From NCBI RefSeq assembly GCF_000745235.1, contig NZ_JQNL01000001.1, forward strand, positions 4,024,001-4,088,000: 64,000 nt of DNA. Reading direction: 5' to 3'. Position numbers and translations under genes: made by a program. The notes beneath the pieces were generated by a model. That model did not search any database and was not told the DNA's origin. It saw nothing but the letters and a program-made list of their open reading frames with translations. Below, in pieces: positions 12,070 through 22,247 of this stretch (positions within the stretch are counted from its first letter, which is position 1; each line of letters starts with the position of its first letter). The stretch is from Luteibacter mycovicinus (lineage in GTDB: Bacteria; Pseudomonadota; Gammaproteobacteria; Xanthomonadales; Rhodanobacteraceae).

Positions 12070-12106
12070 TGGAACGTCGTTCCAAGATGATTGGAACGAC
12101 GTTCCA
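12070..12106. promoter_or_regulatory. Shared operator: perfect 15-bp inverted repeat
   Basis: TGGAACGTCGTTCCA (12070-12084) and its exact reverse complement TGGAACGACGTTCCA (12092-12106) are separated by 7 bp. Each half is itself a 7-1-7 palindrome, so the site could bind two TetR dimers. It lies in the short gap between the divergent TetR and TetX-like genes, where it would cover both promoters. Confidence 0.88.
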
Positions 12107-12133
12107 TAAAACCTTCCGCAAGGTCTTCCCCCA

Positions 12134-13267
12134 ATGCATACCCCCATAGCGATCGTTGGTGCCGGTCTTGGCGGCTTGATGCTGGCGCGCGTTCTCCACG
12201 TCCATGGCATCGCGTCGACGGTGTTCGAGGCAGAGGCCTCGGCGACGGCACGTACGCAGGGTGGCATGCTCGACATCCACGAACGCGATGGGCAGCGGGC
12301 AATCAGGGCGGCAGGTCTCTTCGATGCCTTTCAGGCGCTCGTTCACCCTGGCGGTCAGCAAACGCGCGTGCTCGACGCGGACGGTCGCGTCCTGTTCGAC
12401 GAGCCGGATGACGGCACCGGTGGCCGCCCGGAAGTGCCTCGTGGCGAGCTTCGCCGCATGCTAATCGAGTCGCTGCCGGATGGCGTCATTCAGTGGGGGC
12501 GCAAGCTTGTCAGTGCATCGCCAGCGGGAGGTGCGCAGCATCGCCTGACCTTCGTCGACGGATCGAGTGTGACGGCCGACCTTCTCGTCGGTGCCGACGG
12601 CGCATGGTCGAAGGTGCGTTCGTTGCTGTCGGATGCCAGGCCGGCCTACGTGGGCATGTCGTATGTCGAGACCTACCTCTACGAAAGCGACGAGCGCCAC
12701 AAGGCGGCAGCGGATGCGGTTGGTGGCGGCGCCATGTTTGCCGCGATGCCTGGCAAAGGCATCCTTGCGCACCGGGAGCCGGATGGCGCGCTTCATACCT
12801 ATGTGGCGCTCAGGCGATCCGAAGCCTGGATGGCCGAGATCGACGTCTCCGATCCGGCGGCAGCAAGGGCTCGCGTGGCCCTGGAATTCGACGGCTGGGC
12901 ATCGGGGCTCACCGCGCTGATTACCGATGGTGAAACGCCGCCCGTCCTCCGCATCATCCATGCCTTACCGGGCGATCATCGTTGGGGTCGCGTTCCCGGG
13001 GTGACCTTGCTCGGCGACGCCGCCCACCTGATGGCGCCCTCGGGTGAGGGCGCCAATCTGGCGATGTGGGATGGCGCGGAACTGGCTGAAGCCATCGTGG
13101 CTCATCCCGGCGACATCGAAGCGGCGCTTGCCGCATACGAGGCGACGCTGTTTCCACGCAGCGCCTCGGCGGCGGCGGACGCGGACGAACTCCTCGACAT
13201 CTGTTTCGGCGAGCGTGCCCCCCACAGCCTCGTCGAGATGTTTACGCAGATCCCGTCCGCGACCTGA
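12134..13267 (+). CDS. TetX-like FAD-dependent monooxygenase
   Basis: This 377-residue class A flavoprotein monooxygenase has an N-terminal FAD fold (VGAGLGGL, residues 7-14) and the second FAD motif LLGDAAHLMAPSGEGANLAMWDG near residue 295-315. The stretch GGMLDIHERDGQRAIRAAGL (about 40-60) and the pattern around PEVPRGELRRML follow TetX, the tetracycline-inactivating hydroxylase, more than generic UbiH-type enzymes. Whether it accepts tetracyclines cannot be told from sequence; many chromosomal relatives use other aromatics. It is divergent from a TetR repressor with a perfect palindromic operator between, which indicates substrate-induced expression. Confidence 0.85.
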   Translation: MHTPIAIVGAGLGGLMLARVLHVHGIASTVFEAEASATARTQGGMLDIHERDGQRAIRAAGLFDAFQALVHPGGQQTRVLDADGRVLFDEPDDGTGGRPEVPRGELRRMLIESLPDGVIQWGRKLVSASPAGGAQHRLTFVDGSSVTADLLVGADGAWSKVRSLLSDARPAYVGMSYVETYLYESDERHKAAADAVGGGAMFAAMPGKGILAHREPDGALHTYVALRRSEAWMAEIDVSDPAAARARVALEFDGWASGLTALITDGETPPVLRIIHALPGDHRWGRVPGVTLLGDAAHLMAPSGEGANLAMWDGAELAEAIVAHPGDIEAALAAYEATLFPRSASAAADADELLDICFGERAPHSLVEMFTQIPSAT

Positions 13268-13287
13268 TTACCTCGCGAGCTTGGCGC

Positions 13288-14022
13288 TCACCACGGATCC
13301 GGACCTTCCTTGCTGGTGAACGCGCCGGTCGGGCCGTCGTCGGGAAGCAGCGCGACTCGCACGGCTTCCTGCGCACCCTCGGCCACGGTCTGATGGCCAC
13401 TGTTGCCGTTGAGGTCCGTTGCGGTGTAACCGGGGTTGACGACGTTGACCTTGATCCCGGTGTCCTTCAGCTCATCGGCGAGGATCACGGTGAACATGTT
13501 CAGCGCGGCTTTCGACGCGTTGTAGCCGATCAGCTTGACCGCGGCATAGTCCCACGTCGGATCGGCATTCAGCGCGATGGAGCCGAGGCCGCTGGAGATG
13601 TTGACGATGCGTCCCGAGGCGGACTTCTTCACCAGCGGCAACAGAGCCTGGGTGACTTCCACCGTCCCGAAGAAATTCGTCTCGAAAGTGGTGCGCACGG
13701 CGTCCATCGTCGCAATGCTGGTGTTGCCGTCGCCTTGCACGGCGACGCCAGCATTGTTCACGAGGACGTCCAGACGGCCCTCGTTGGCTTCGATATCCGC
13801 CGCGGCGGCTTTGATCGATGCCGGACTGCCGAGATCGAGCGAGACGAAGCGGACATCGATGCCTTCGTCGCTGAGCGTTTTGGCGGCCTGCTGGCCTCGG
13901 CCGGTGTCACGGGCGCCGAGCAGGATGCGATGGCCGGCCTTGCCGAGCTGGCGGGCGATTTCGAGACCGATACCCTTGTTGGCACCGGTGATGAGGGAGA
14001 TGCGTCGATCGGTATTGCTCAT
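13288..14022 (-). CDS. Short-chain dehydrogenase/reductase (classical SDR)
   Basis: This 244-residue NAD(P)-dependent oxidoreductase shows the TGANKGIG cofactor motif (from about residue 12), NNAG, and the catalytic Ser...Tyr-xxx-Lys (YNASK). The RBS AGAAGG is well placed before ATG 14022. It is divergent from a TetR-family regulator starting 78 bp away, which probably controls it. Substrate unknown; the sequence resembles carbonyl-reductase-like SDRs. Confidence 0.92.
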   Translation of the reverse strand: MSNTDRRISLITGANKGIGLEIARQLGKAGHRILLGARDTGRGQQAAKTLSDEGIDVRFVSLDLGSPASIKAAAADIEANEGRLDVLVNNAGVAVQGDGNTSIATMDAVRTTFETNFFGTVEVTQALLPLVKKSASGRIVNISSGLGSIALNADPTWDYAAVKLIGYNASKAALNMFTVILADELKDTGIKVNVVNPGYTATDLNGNSGHQTVAEGAQEAVRVALLPDDGPTGAFTSKEGPDPW

Positions 14023-14100
14023 GGCGTTTCCTTCTGGATTAGGTGGCGGGTGGCGCTATGAGTTAATTTATGAATCATCCTTCGGTTTTTACATTCGCAT

Positions 14101-14736
14101 ATGGCCGTTGTCCCTTCAGACCCCCTCAAGCCGCGTAAAACCCCGCGTCAGGCCCGCTCGACCGCGACGGTGGCGGCGATTTTCGAGGCGACGTTTCAGG
14201 TTTTGCTGTCCGACGGCCTCGTCAAGCTGACCACTACGCGGGTGGCCGAGCGGGCAGGGGTGTCGGTGGGCACGATGTACCAGTACTTCCCGCACAAGGA
14301 GGCGCTGCTGTACGCGGTGCTGGAGCAGTACCTGTATGAGGTGGTGATCGCGACCGAAAAGGCGTGCATGCAGCTGGAGGGTGCGCCACTGAGCGACATG
14401 GCCGATGGTCTCGTGCACGCCTATCTCGAAGCAAAGCTGCGCCACATGCCCGGTTCGCGTGTGCTGTACACGGTGGCTGCCGAACTCGACACCGACGACC
14501 TGATCGACGACATCGTCCGCCGCGCCGACCAGGCGATCGAGCGGCTGCTTGCCAGCGCGGCCGACGCCCACTTCGACGACCTGCCGACGGTGACGTTTGC
14601 CGTGCGTACGATTCTCGTGGGAACGGTACGCGAAGTGCTGGAGAAGGAAGCGCCGGTCTCCTCGCTGGCGATGCTGAGGGCGCAGCTGCCGATCATGTGC
14701 CGCGCTTATCTGATGGCGGTATCCAGGAGAGCCTGA
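14101..14736 (+). CDS. TetR/AcrR-family transcriptional regulator
   Basis: This 211-residue regulator has an HTH at about residues 37-58 (TTTRVAERAGVSVGTMYQYFPHKEALL) and an all-helical ligand domain behind it. It is divergent from an SDR gene. The 78-bp gap contains the odd palindrome ATGAATCAT (14070-14078), a possible operator half. No Shine-Dalgarno is seen before the ATG, so the mRNA may be leaderless. A small uncharacterised gene follows immediately and is probably co-transcribed. Confidence 0.9.
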   Translation: MAVVPSDPLKPRKTPRQARSTATVAAIFEATFQVLLSDGLVKLTTTRVAERAGVSVGTMYQYFPHKEALLYAVLEQYLYEVVIATEKACMQLEGAPLSDMADGLVHAYLEAKLRHMPGSRVLYTVAAELDTDDLIDDIVRRADQAIERLLASAADAHFDDLPTVTFAVRTILVGTVREVLEKEAPVSSLAMLRAQLPIMCRAYLMAVSRRA

Positions 14737-14737
14737 T

Positions 14738-15118
14738 ATGACGATGAGCGATGCGGAACTCGAAAGCTGGGCGACGGCATACATCGAGGGTGTGCAGGAC
14801 CCTGCGCGATTTCAGGAGGATCACGCTCTGTGGTGGTCGATCGAACGATTCCACGACACAGACACGCCTGGCGATGACATATGGAACGTCATTCTGCACA
14901 TTCTGGCGAAATCGCCTCCCAAGGAGGTTCTGGGGATGCTCGCTGCCGGTCCTTTGGAGGACCTGATCCACTATCGCGGGGCGGACTTCATCGACCGCAT
15001 CGAGATACGGGCGCGGCAGGACCCAGCGTTTCGTGAGTTGCTGAATGGTGTATGGGAAAGCAGTTCGCCTGACGTATGGGCCCGGGTAGAGCGCGCCTGT
15101 GCGCGGACGATGTTCTGA
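14738..15118 (+). CDS. Uncharacterised protein, DUF6869-like
   Basis: This acidic, soluble 126-residue protein is mostly helical, with conserved-looking WW and ERF motifs (HALWWSIERF) and a C-terminal WARVERACAR helix. It resembles small proteins annotated DUF6869, for which no function is known. The gene starts 1 base after the TetR stop, with AGGAG upstream, so it is likely in the same transcript. No catalytic motif is seen. Confidence 0.75.
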   Translation: MTMSDAELESWATAYIEGVQDPARFQEDHALWWSIERFHDTDTPGDDIWNVILHILAKSPPKEVLGMLAAGPLEDLIHYRGADFIDRIEIRARQDPAFRELLNGVWESSSPDVWARVERACARTMF

Positions 15119-15159
15119 GCGGCTAGTGCGCGACAGCCAGCTTCACGGCATCGAGAACG

Positions 15160-15681
15160 TCAGGCAGCGCGTGCTTTACGCGTCATCGCACAACCATGCG
15201 CGGCGGCAAGCTCCGCAATGGCCTGCTCATCGCCATTTTTCAAGTCTCGGCGATCGATGAACCAGGCAGCATTTTTTGAAACGTAGAAGAAAATAGTTCG
15301 CTTGGTCGTCCGGACTCGCACGATGGCCGGCCACTTGATCTGCGTAGTAAACGACCTGTTGTTGCATACGAGGCCCTCGGCATCCAGTTCGAACTGAAGC
15401 GGGCCGCCTTTCCTGGAGAGTCGGACGGTCTTCCACGCCTGGTAGGCGAAGAGGATCGGCAGCATGATGGCGACCCATGCAAAGCCGCCTGCTGCGGCGA
15501 TGCCCCAGTGCGACGGTTGGTGGAACGCGAATGTCATGACGCCGGCGAGTATGGCGATATTGATATACCCGGACGCTCCAGAAAACCAGAGCTGCACCAT
15601 GACGAGAAATGTGCGTGAGAATGTCCGGGTGGCATTGATGGTGACGCGTTCGGACTGGCTTTCGTCCAAATTCCTTTCCAT
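15160..15681 (-). CDS. YcxB-like membrane protein
   Basis: A 173-residue protein with two membrane helices (about residues 25-75) is followed by a small beta-rich cytoplasmic domain ending in YVSKNAAWFIDRRDL, the layout of the YcxB-like family. The ATG at 15681 has a strong AAGGGG ribosome site; an upstream in-frame ATG at 15744 lacks one. Its function is unknown. It stands alone between DUF6869-like and katG genes. Confidence 0.72.
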   Translation of the reverse strand: MERNLDESQSERVTINATRTFSRTFLVMVQLWFSGASGYINIAILAGVMTFAFHQPSHWGIAAAGGFAWVAIMLPILFAYQAWKTVRLSRKGGPLQFELDAEGLVCNNRSFTTQIKWPAIVRVRTTKRTIFFYVSKNAAWFIDRRDLKNGDEQAIAELAAAHGCAMTRKARAA

Positions 15682-15759
15682 GGATCCCCTTGACGCTGTG
15701 CAAGACCGTGGGCCGAGTCTTCGTGCCGGCACCCTTCGTGTCAAGAGCTGGGTGGATGG

Positions 15760-15797
15760 TAAAAAAAGAAAGCCGACGGGACGTTGGTCCCGGCGGC
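15760..15797 (-). terminator. Rho-independent terminator of katG
   Basis: On the minus strand a GCCGCCGGGAC / GTCCCGTCGGC stem (15797-15772) is followed by a T-rich tract with seven consecutive T (15771-15760), placed 30 bp after the katG stop. Confidence 0.85.
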
Positions 15798-15826
15798 CTT
15801 CGGGTAAAACGGCAAACGTATCCCGC

Positions 15827-18557
<2,731 letters not shown>

Positions 18558-18812
18558 ATGATTGTCTTTGTGTTGACGCTAGAGGGCTGGGATCGCTGGC
18601 GCCATGTGGCAGCGGGCCATGCTTCGATATGGCTCAACGGCGGTGTCGCCGATCCGGCGGAGGTGTCGGAGCTTCGGCGTCAGGGCCTCGATCTGACGAT
18701 CATGACGCGTCGACTCGATCCGCTAGACGGAGCCGGAATTGATGACGAGCTGGTCACCATTCGAGAGCACTTTCCTGGCCGCGTTTTGTTTATCGAGCGG
18801 AGTGAATCATAG
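18558..18812 (+). CDS. Small uncharacterised protein
   Basis: An 84-residue protein with a regular alternation of hydrophobic beta-like segments (MIVFVLTLEGW; GRVLFIERSES) and charged helices. No signal peptide, membrane helix or known motif. Its ribosome site AGGAG comes from a REP-like TAGGAGCGCGCC directly before the ATG. I do not recognise the family. Confidence 0.55.
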   Translation: MIVFVLTLEGWDRWRHVAAGHASIWLNGGVADPAEVSELRRQGLDLTIMTRRLDPLDGAGIDDELVTIREHFPGRVLFIERSES

Positions 18813-18840
18813 AAGTCGCTACGCACCCCATGCGAGGCGC

Positions 18841-19080
18841 CTACGAGCTACTTGCGGAGGTTCGGTTCGTTCGGATTCGATCTGCGATTACCGCGCCGGG
18901 TATCGCACCCAACAGACAAAGCGGCGCGGCCCACTGATCGAGTCCCCACGCTTTCGCCACGTGGACTCCCGCTTCGCGAAGTCCGGCGGGAACGAAGATG
19001 ATGATGCCGGCTGCCGCGAGAATGCCGAAGAAGGCACCAGCGCGCCAAAGAGCGAATCGGGGTGATAAACGAGCGGTCAT
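18841..19080 (-). CDS. Small membrane protein, uncharacterised
   Basis: A 79-residue protein with two predicted membrane helices (about residues 12-32 and 48-66). Start taken at 19080 because GAGG lies 8 bases upstream; an in-frame ATG at 19128 is possible. Convergent with the preceding small gene. Function unknown. Confidence 0.55.
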   Translation of the reverse strand: MTARLSPRFALWRAGAFFGILAAAGIIIFVPAGLREAGVHVAKAWGLDQWAAPLCLLGAIPGAVIADRIRTNRTSASSS

Positions 19081-19225
19081 CCTTGATACCTCGTGGGGTG
19101 TGGATCGGATCATAGCCGGGAACGTCACAAGGCTAGTGTGCTTTGCCGGTTCGTCACGTAAGTCGACAAGTTCTTGCGATCATGCCGGCGTACATTGAGC
19201 GGCACAAAACCTTGGGGCGCCAGGC

Positions 19226-19462
19226 ATGAAGGCTGATCGGACGTATTGGTTCGGGAAGAAGCGATTTGGCTGGGGAATCGGTCCTCGCAGCTGGCAGGGG
19301 TGGGTGACCATGCTGGTGTACACCGCGCTCATGATTGCGCTTTCGCGGCTGATCGATCCCGGGCCGCACTACGCCCTTGCGCTTGCATCGAGGATCGGAA
19401 TTACACTGCTTCTGTTCGCAGTGATCGCCATCAAGGGCGACTGGCGACGATCCCGGGCTTGA
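19226..19462 (+). CDS. Small membrane protein, uncharacterised
   Basis: A 78-residue protein with a basic N-terminus (FGKKRFGWGIGPRSW), then two membrane helices (about 27-42 and 52-70) and a basic tail. The WFGKKRFGWGxGPxxWQGW pattern is seen in small membrane proteins of many proteobacteria, with no assigned role. Monocistronic by position. Confidence 0.65.
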   Translation: MKADRTYWFGKKRFGWGIGPRSWQGWVTMLVYTALMIALSRLIDPGPHYALALASRIGITLLLFAVIAIKGDWRRSRA

Positions 19463-19552
19463 TTATCCCAGCGGCACGCGGAGGATTGGTCCAGGCAGGT
19501 ATTGAAGGGCGCGCCATAGGAGCGCCTTGACCAATGCCTGCGGTCCTTGGCT

Positions 19553-20155
19553 TCAGTCGACCAGCTCGATACCCAGACCGTAGAGAAGCCCCGATGCCTC
19601 CGTCCGCGTGAACTTGGCCCCTCTTATCTGGTTCTCGCGAATGTCCATGACGTAGTTGGTCGCTTCGCTGAAGTCCGCGCTCATCAGCTTCGTCTTGCCG
19701 AACAGGCTCTCGGCGAAATCGGAGTAGGTGAAGTTGGCTCGCGCGAAATCGCCCTGGCGAAAGTCGACGTTGCGTGCCTTGCACTCTTCGAGCACCAGCT
19801 CCTGAAGATTCAGGTCGAAGAACGACGAGTAGTTCACCACTGATTTTCGGAATGCCAGTTTGGCTGGTGCCGCATAACGAGGCCAGTCCGCCCGCGCCCA
19901 GTCCACGCCGATCACCTTGCATTCGTTGAAGGTCACGCCCTGAAACTTGCTGGCATTGACCTTGACGTTGCTCAGATCGCAGGCGTTGAACGTGCAGTCG
20001 ATGAACTTGCAGTGGTCGAGGACGGCGTCGCTGAAAGAGCATCGGGTGAACGTGCATTCCTCGAAGGTCTTGGAGGCGAGCTTGCCTTCGGCGTAGTCGA
20101 GGCCGTGAAAGGCCTTCAGATAGAACTCCGCTTCTTCGCCGATCAGGTCGTTCAT
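19553..20155 (-). CDS. Pentapeptide-repeat protein
   Basis: A 200-residue protein made mostly of A(D/N)LxX-type five-residue repeats (for example CTFTRCSFSDAVLDHCKFID, about residues 30-55, and again about 125-175), which fold as a right-handed square beta-helix. Some relatives (Qnr, MfpA) mimic DNA and protect gyrase; most have no known role. A break with a WARADW segment lies near the middle, as in Qnr proteins. No LexA or drug-linked context supports a resistance role here. Confidence 0.85.
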   Translation of the reverse strand: MNDLIGEEAEFYLKAFHGLDYAEGKLASKTFEECTFTRCSFSDAVLDHCKFIDCTFNACDLSNVKVNASKFQGVTFNECKVIGVDWARADWPRYAAPAKLAFRKSVVNYSSFFDLNLQELVLEECKARNVDFRQGDFARANFTYSDFAESLFGKTKLMSADFSEATNYVMDIRENQIRGAKFTRTEASGLLYGLGIELVD

Positions 20156-20214
20156 GAGCCAGGAGGTCCGTTGGGGCAGGGCGACATTATCCGGCCTAAG
20201 GGCTCGATTTCCTC

Positions 20215-20799
20215 TTACTGAGGATCGGCCGCTCGGCGACAGATCTCGCGGACGAGGCGATCCGCCAGCATTTCAGGGTCATCGATATGGGACTCGATGA
20301 TCGGGATGGCCCACTCGGCGCCGGACAGGATGGCGTGCTCTTTCCAGCCGGGCCAGTCCCGCCATTCGCGCAGCGTCATCCGTCGCGATCCGCCCCGCTC
20401 GGCGTGACCGCCACCGATGGACTCGCCCACGGCGAAAAGAGCTTCGCTGAAGGCGTGGAGATAGATGCCATAGACGTGATGCGTGGCATCTTCCTCGGTC
20501 GGTGCCTGGTTCTTGTAGCTGAGGCGAAGGGCATGATGCTCGAGGGTGGCTTGCGTGACGGGTGCGGAGTTGTCGTACAGGTAGTCGGCCGTGACGTTAC
20601 CTAGCAGGGGCCACGTTAATGCGCTTTCGCTATATGAGAAATGTTTGAAGGTCTGGGGATAGGCCAGCTGCGGCCAGCCCATCTCTTCCCGGGCCACGGA
20701 CGCATTGAACAGGCGTATGGTCCCGTCGTCGAAAACGATGGCCAGTTGCCAGACCTCGTTGGGGACGATCGATTTGATCTTTCGGGTTGGTGAGTTCAC
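20215..20799 (-). CDS. Uncharacterised protein with DUF2442-like N-terminus
   Basis: This 194-residue protein starts with a small domain (about residues 8-65, ending SALTWP) resembling DUF2442, a ferredoxin-like fold found in toxin-antitoxin and regulatory contexts. The rest (helical, WRDWPGWKEHAIL) has no match I know. Its start overlaps the stop of the upstream DUF4272 gene by 4 bp, so the two are expressed together. Function unknown. Confidence 0.6.
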   Translation of the reverse strand: MNSPTRKIKSIVPNEVWQLAIVFDDGTIRLFNASVAREEMGWPQLAYPQTFKHFSYSESALTWPLLGNVTADYLYDNSAPVTQATLEHHALRLSYKNQAPTEEDATHHVYGIYLHAFSEALFAVGESIGGGHAERGGSRRMTLREWRDWPGWKEHAILSGAEWAIPIIESHIDDPEMLADRLVREICRRAADPQ

Positions 20800-21878
20800 G
20801 TCGGCGTCGTCACATCATCCCAATCCGCGCGCTCGAAACGAACGAGCCAGTTCAGGGCGTGGTGCCGTTCCCTGATGACGCCGGGAATGACGTTGGGCGG
20901 GAATTCGCGTCGTCCGAGTTCCGCTTCGCGAATGACCCAGTGCCATCGGATCGTCTCGTCGAGCGCGTCGAGAATCTCGTTTGCAGGCCGCAGGCCATGG
21001 GGCGGCGGCAGACCATGTGCTGACGCATCGAGCAGGTGCCCGGTCAGGCCGGACACGTCGCATATCTCGCCGGGAGACGGTAGTTCCGGCCACAGACCCG
21101 CCGCCCAGGCGAGGATCGCCGTGCTCTCATAACGCCACCCCATCTGGGTGACGACGTGCGTGTCGGGCGTAGCGGCCTGCAGGAACGCTTGTTCGGCCTG
21201 CGAGAAATACGAGAAGGCGGCCGGGAGCCGTTCACGTATCTGCCCGAGGTCGAGCGGGTCGTTGTCCCGTATGCCCTCGGCAAACGCGCTCACGGCGAGA
21301 AGGGCCATCACGCGTCCGGCCACCTCATCGGCAGTGCGCCACTGGACCTCGTTCTCACTGATGATAGGCGGCAGGCTGCCAGACAAGGCGATACCATCCG
21401 CCAGCAGCCTTGCTTCGCTGCGCGACTTTCGTTCCAGCGCGTCGGCGGGGTAGGGCAACTCCGCAGCGGGATCTCCCGCGCCCTGACTGTCGATCAGCAC
21501 GCGGCCCTCGGGATCGCAGATCCTGCCGTCGTCGTCGAAGACGATCGCATTCGCCTGGCAGGCCCATCGAGCGAACTCGGGGAGCGCACTCGAGGACAGC
21601 ATCAGGCTGACATGGTGTTGCACCCGTTGAAGGTGCCGCATCACGTGGTAACGGGTGTGAGTCATTTCCCCGTCGCCCCGGCTGAGTGTGTAGCCGATGA
21701 ACCCCTCGAGGTGGCCGTGCAATTCCGGGTCGCTCAGATCGCGCTCGCCGAGGAGCGCGTGAGGGAAGGTTGGCTTCGGCAGCGGGCTGACGGTGGCATA
21801 GACATTGAGGCGGATATCGTTATCCGCGCTGCTGTTGCCCCCGGACGTTGAGAAGATGGACTTCAGGCGTGTGAACAC
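20796..21878 (-). CDS. DUF4272-domain protein
   Basis: The core (about residues 110-340 of the longest reading) carries the DUF4272 pattern: RKSRSEARLLADGIALSGSL, then ALLAVSAFAEG, WRYESTAILAWAAGLWPEL and EICDVS. The domain is widespread but uncharacterised. The frame stays open back to 22052, but that part overlaps tRNA-Leu and its terminator, so a later start is needed. GTG at 21878 (MFTRLKSIF) has GGGA upstream and is my choice; GTG at 21902 is possible. It is coupled to the next gene by ATGA. Confidence 0.7.
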   Translation of the reverse strand: MFTRLKSIFSTSGGNSSADNDIRLNVYATVSPLPKPTFPHALLGERDLSDPELHGHLEGFIGYTLSRGDGEMTHTRYHVMRHLQRVQHHVSLMLSSSALPEFARWACQANAIVFDDDGRICDPEGRVLIDSQGAGDPAAELPYPADALERKSRSEARLLADGIALSGSLPPIISENEVQWRTADEVAGRVMALLAVSAFAEGIRDNDPLDLGQIRERLPAAFSYFSQAEQAFLQAATPDTHVVTQMGWRYESTAILAWAAGLWPELPSPGEICDVSGLTGHLLDASAHGLPPPHGLRPANEILDALDETIRWHWVIREAELGRREFPPNVIPGVIRERHHALNWLVRFERADWDDVTTPT

Positions 21879-22002
21879 GTGGGCTTCCCAATGCAGTGTC
21901 ACCGGATTCTCGGCGAGTCCGTCGCCGGTGCCAAGAGAGACCTGTGGCAGCGGCACATCGTGCCCGCGCTGTACGCCAGGCGCGGCTTTCTGAACCCCAG
22001 AT

Positions 22003-22032
22003 ACAACAAAGCCCCGCATCGCTGCGAGGCTT
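22003..22032 (-). terminator. Terminator of tRNA-Leu
   Basis: On the minus strand AAGCCTCGCA, loop GCGA, TGCGGGGCTT is followed by TGTTGT. It sits 11 bp after the CCA end of tRNA-Leu. Confidence 0.75.
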
Positions 22033-22042
22033 CGTCTATAAT

Positions 22043-22127
<85 letters not shown>

Positions 22128-22247
22128 AGGTGTCCCGAAGCATCGCTGCCCCGTGAGCCGCGTAGATTAGGTAGGTCGGGGAAACTTGTCAACGATTTTG
22201 CACACCGGATGTGAAACTATTTCGCGTCCCCCTTCAAAGGTTCATAC

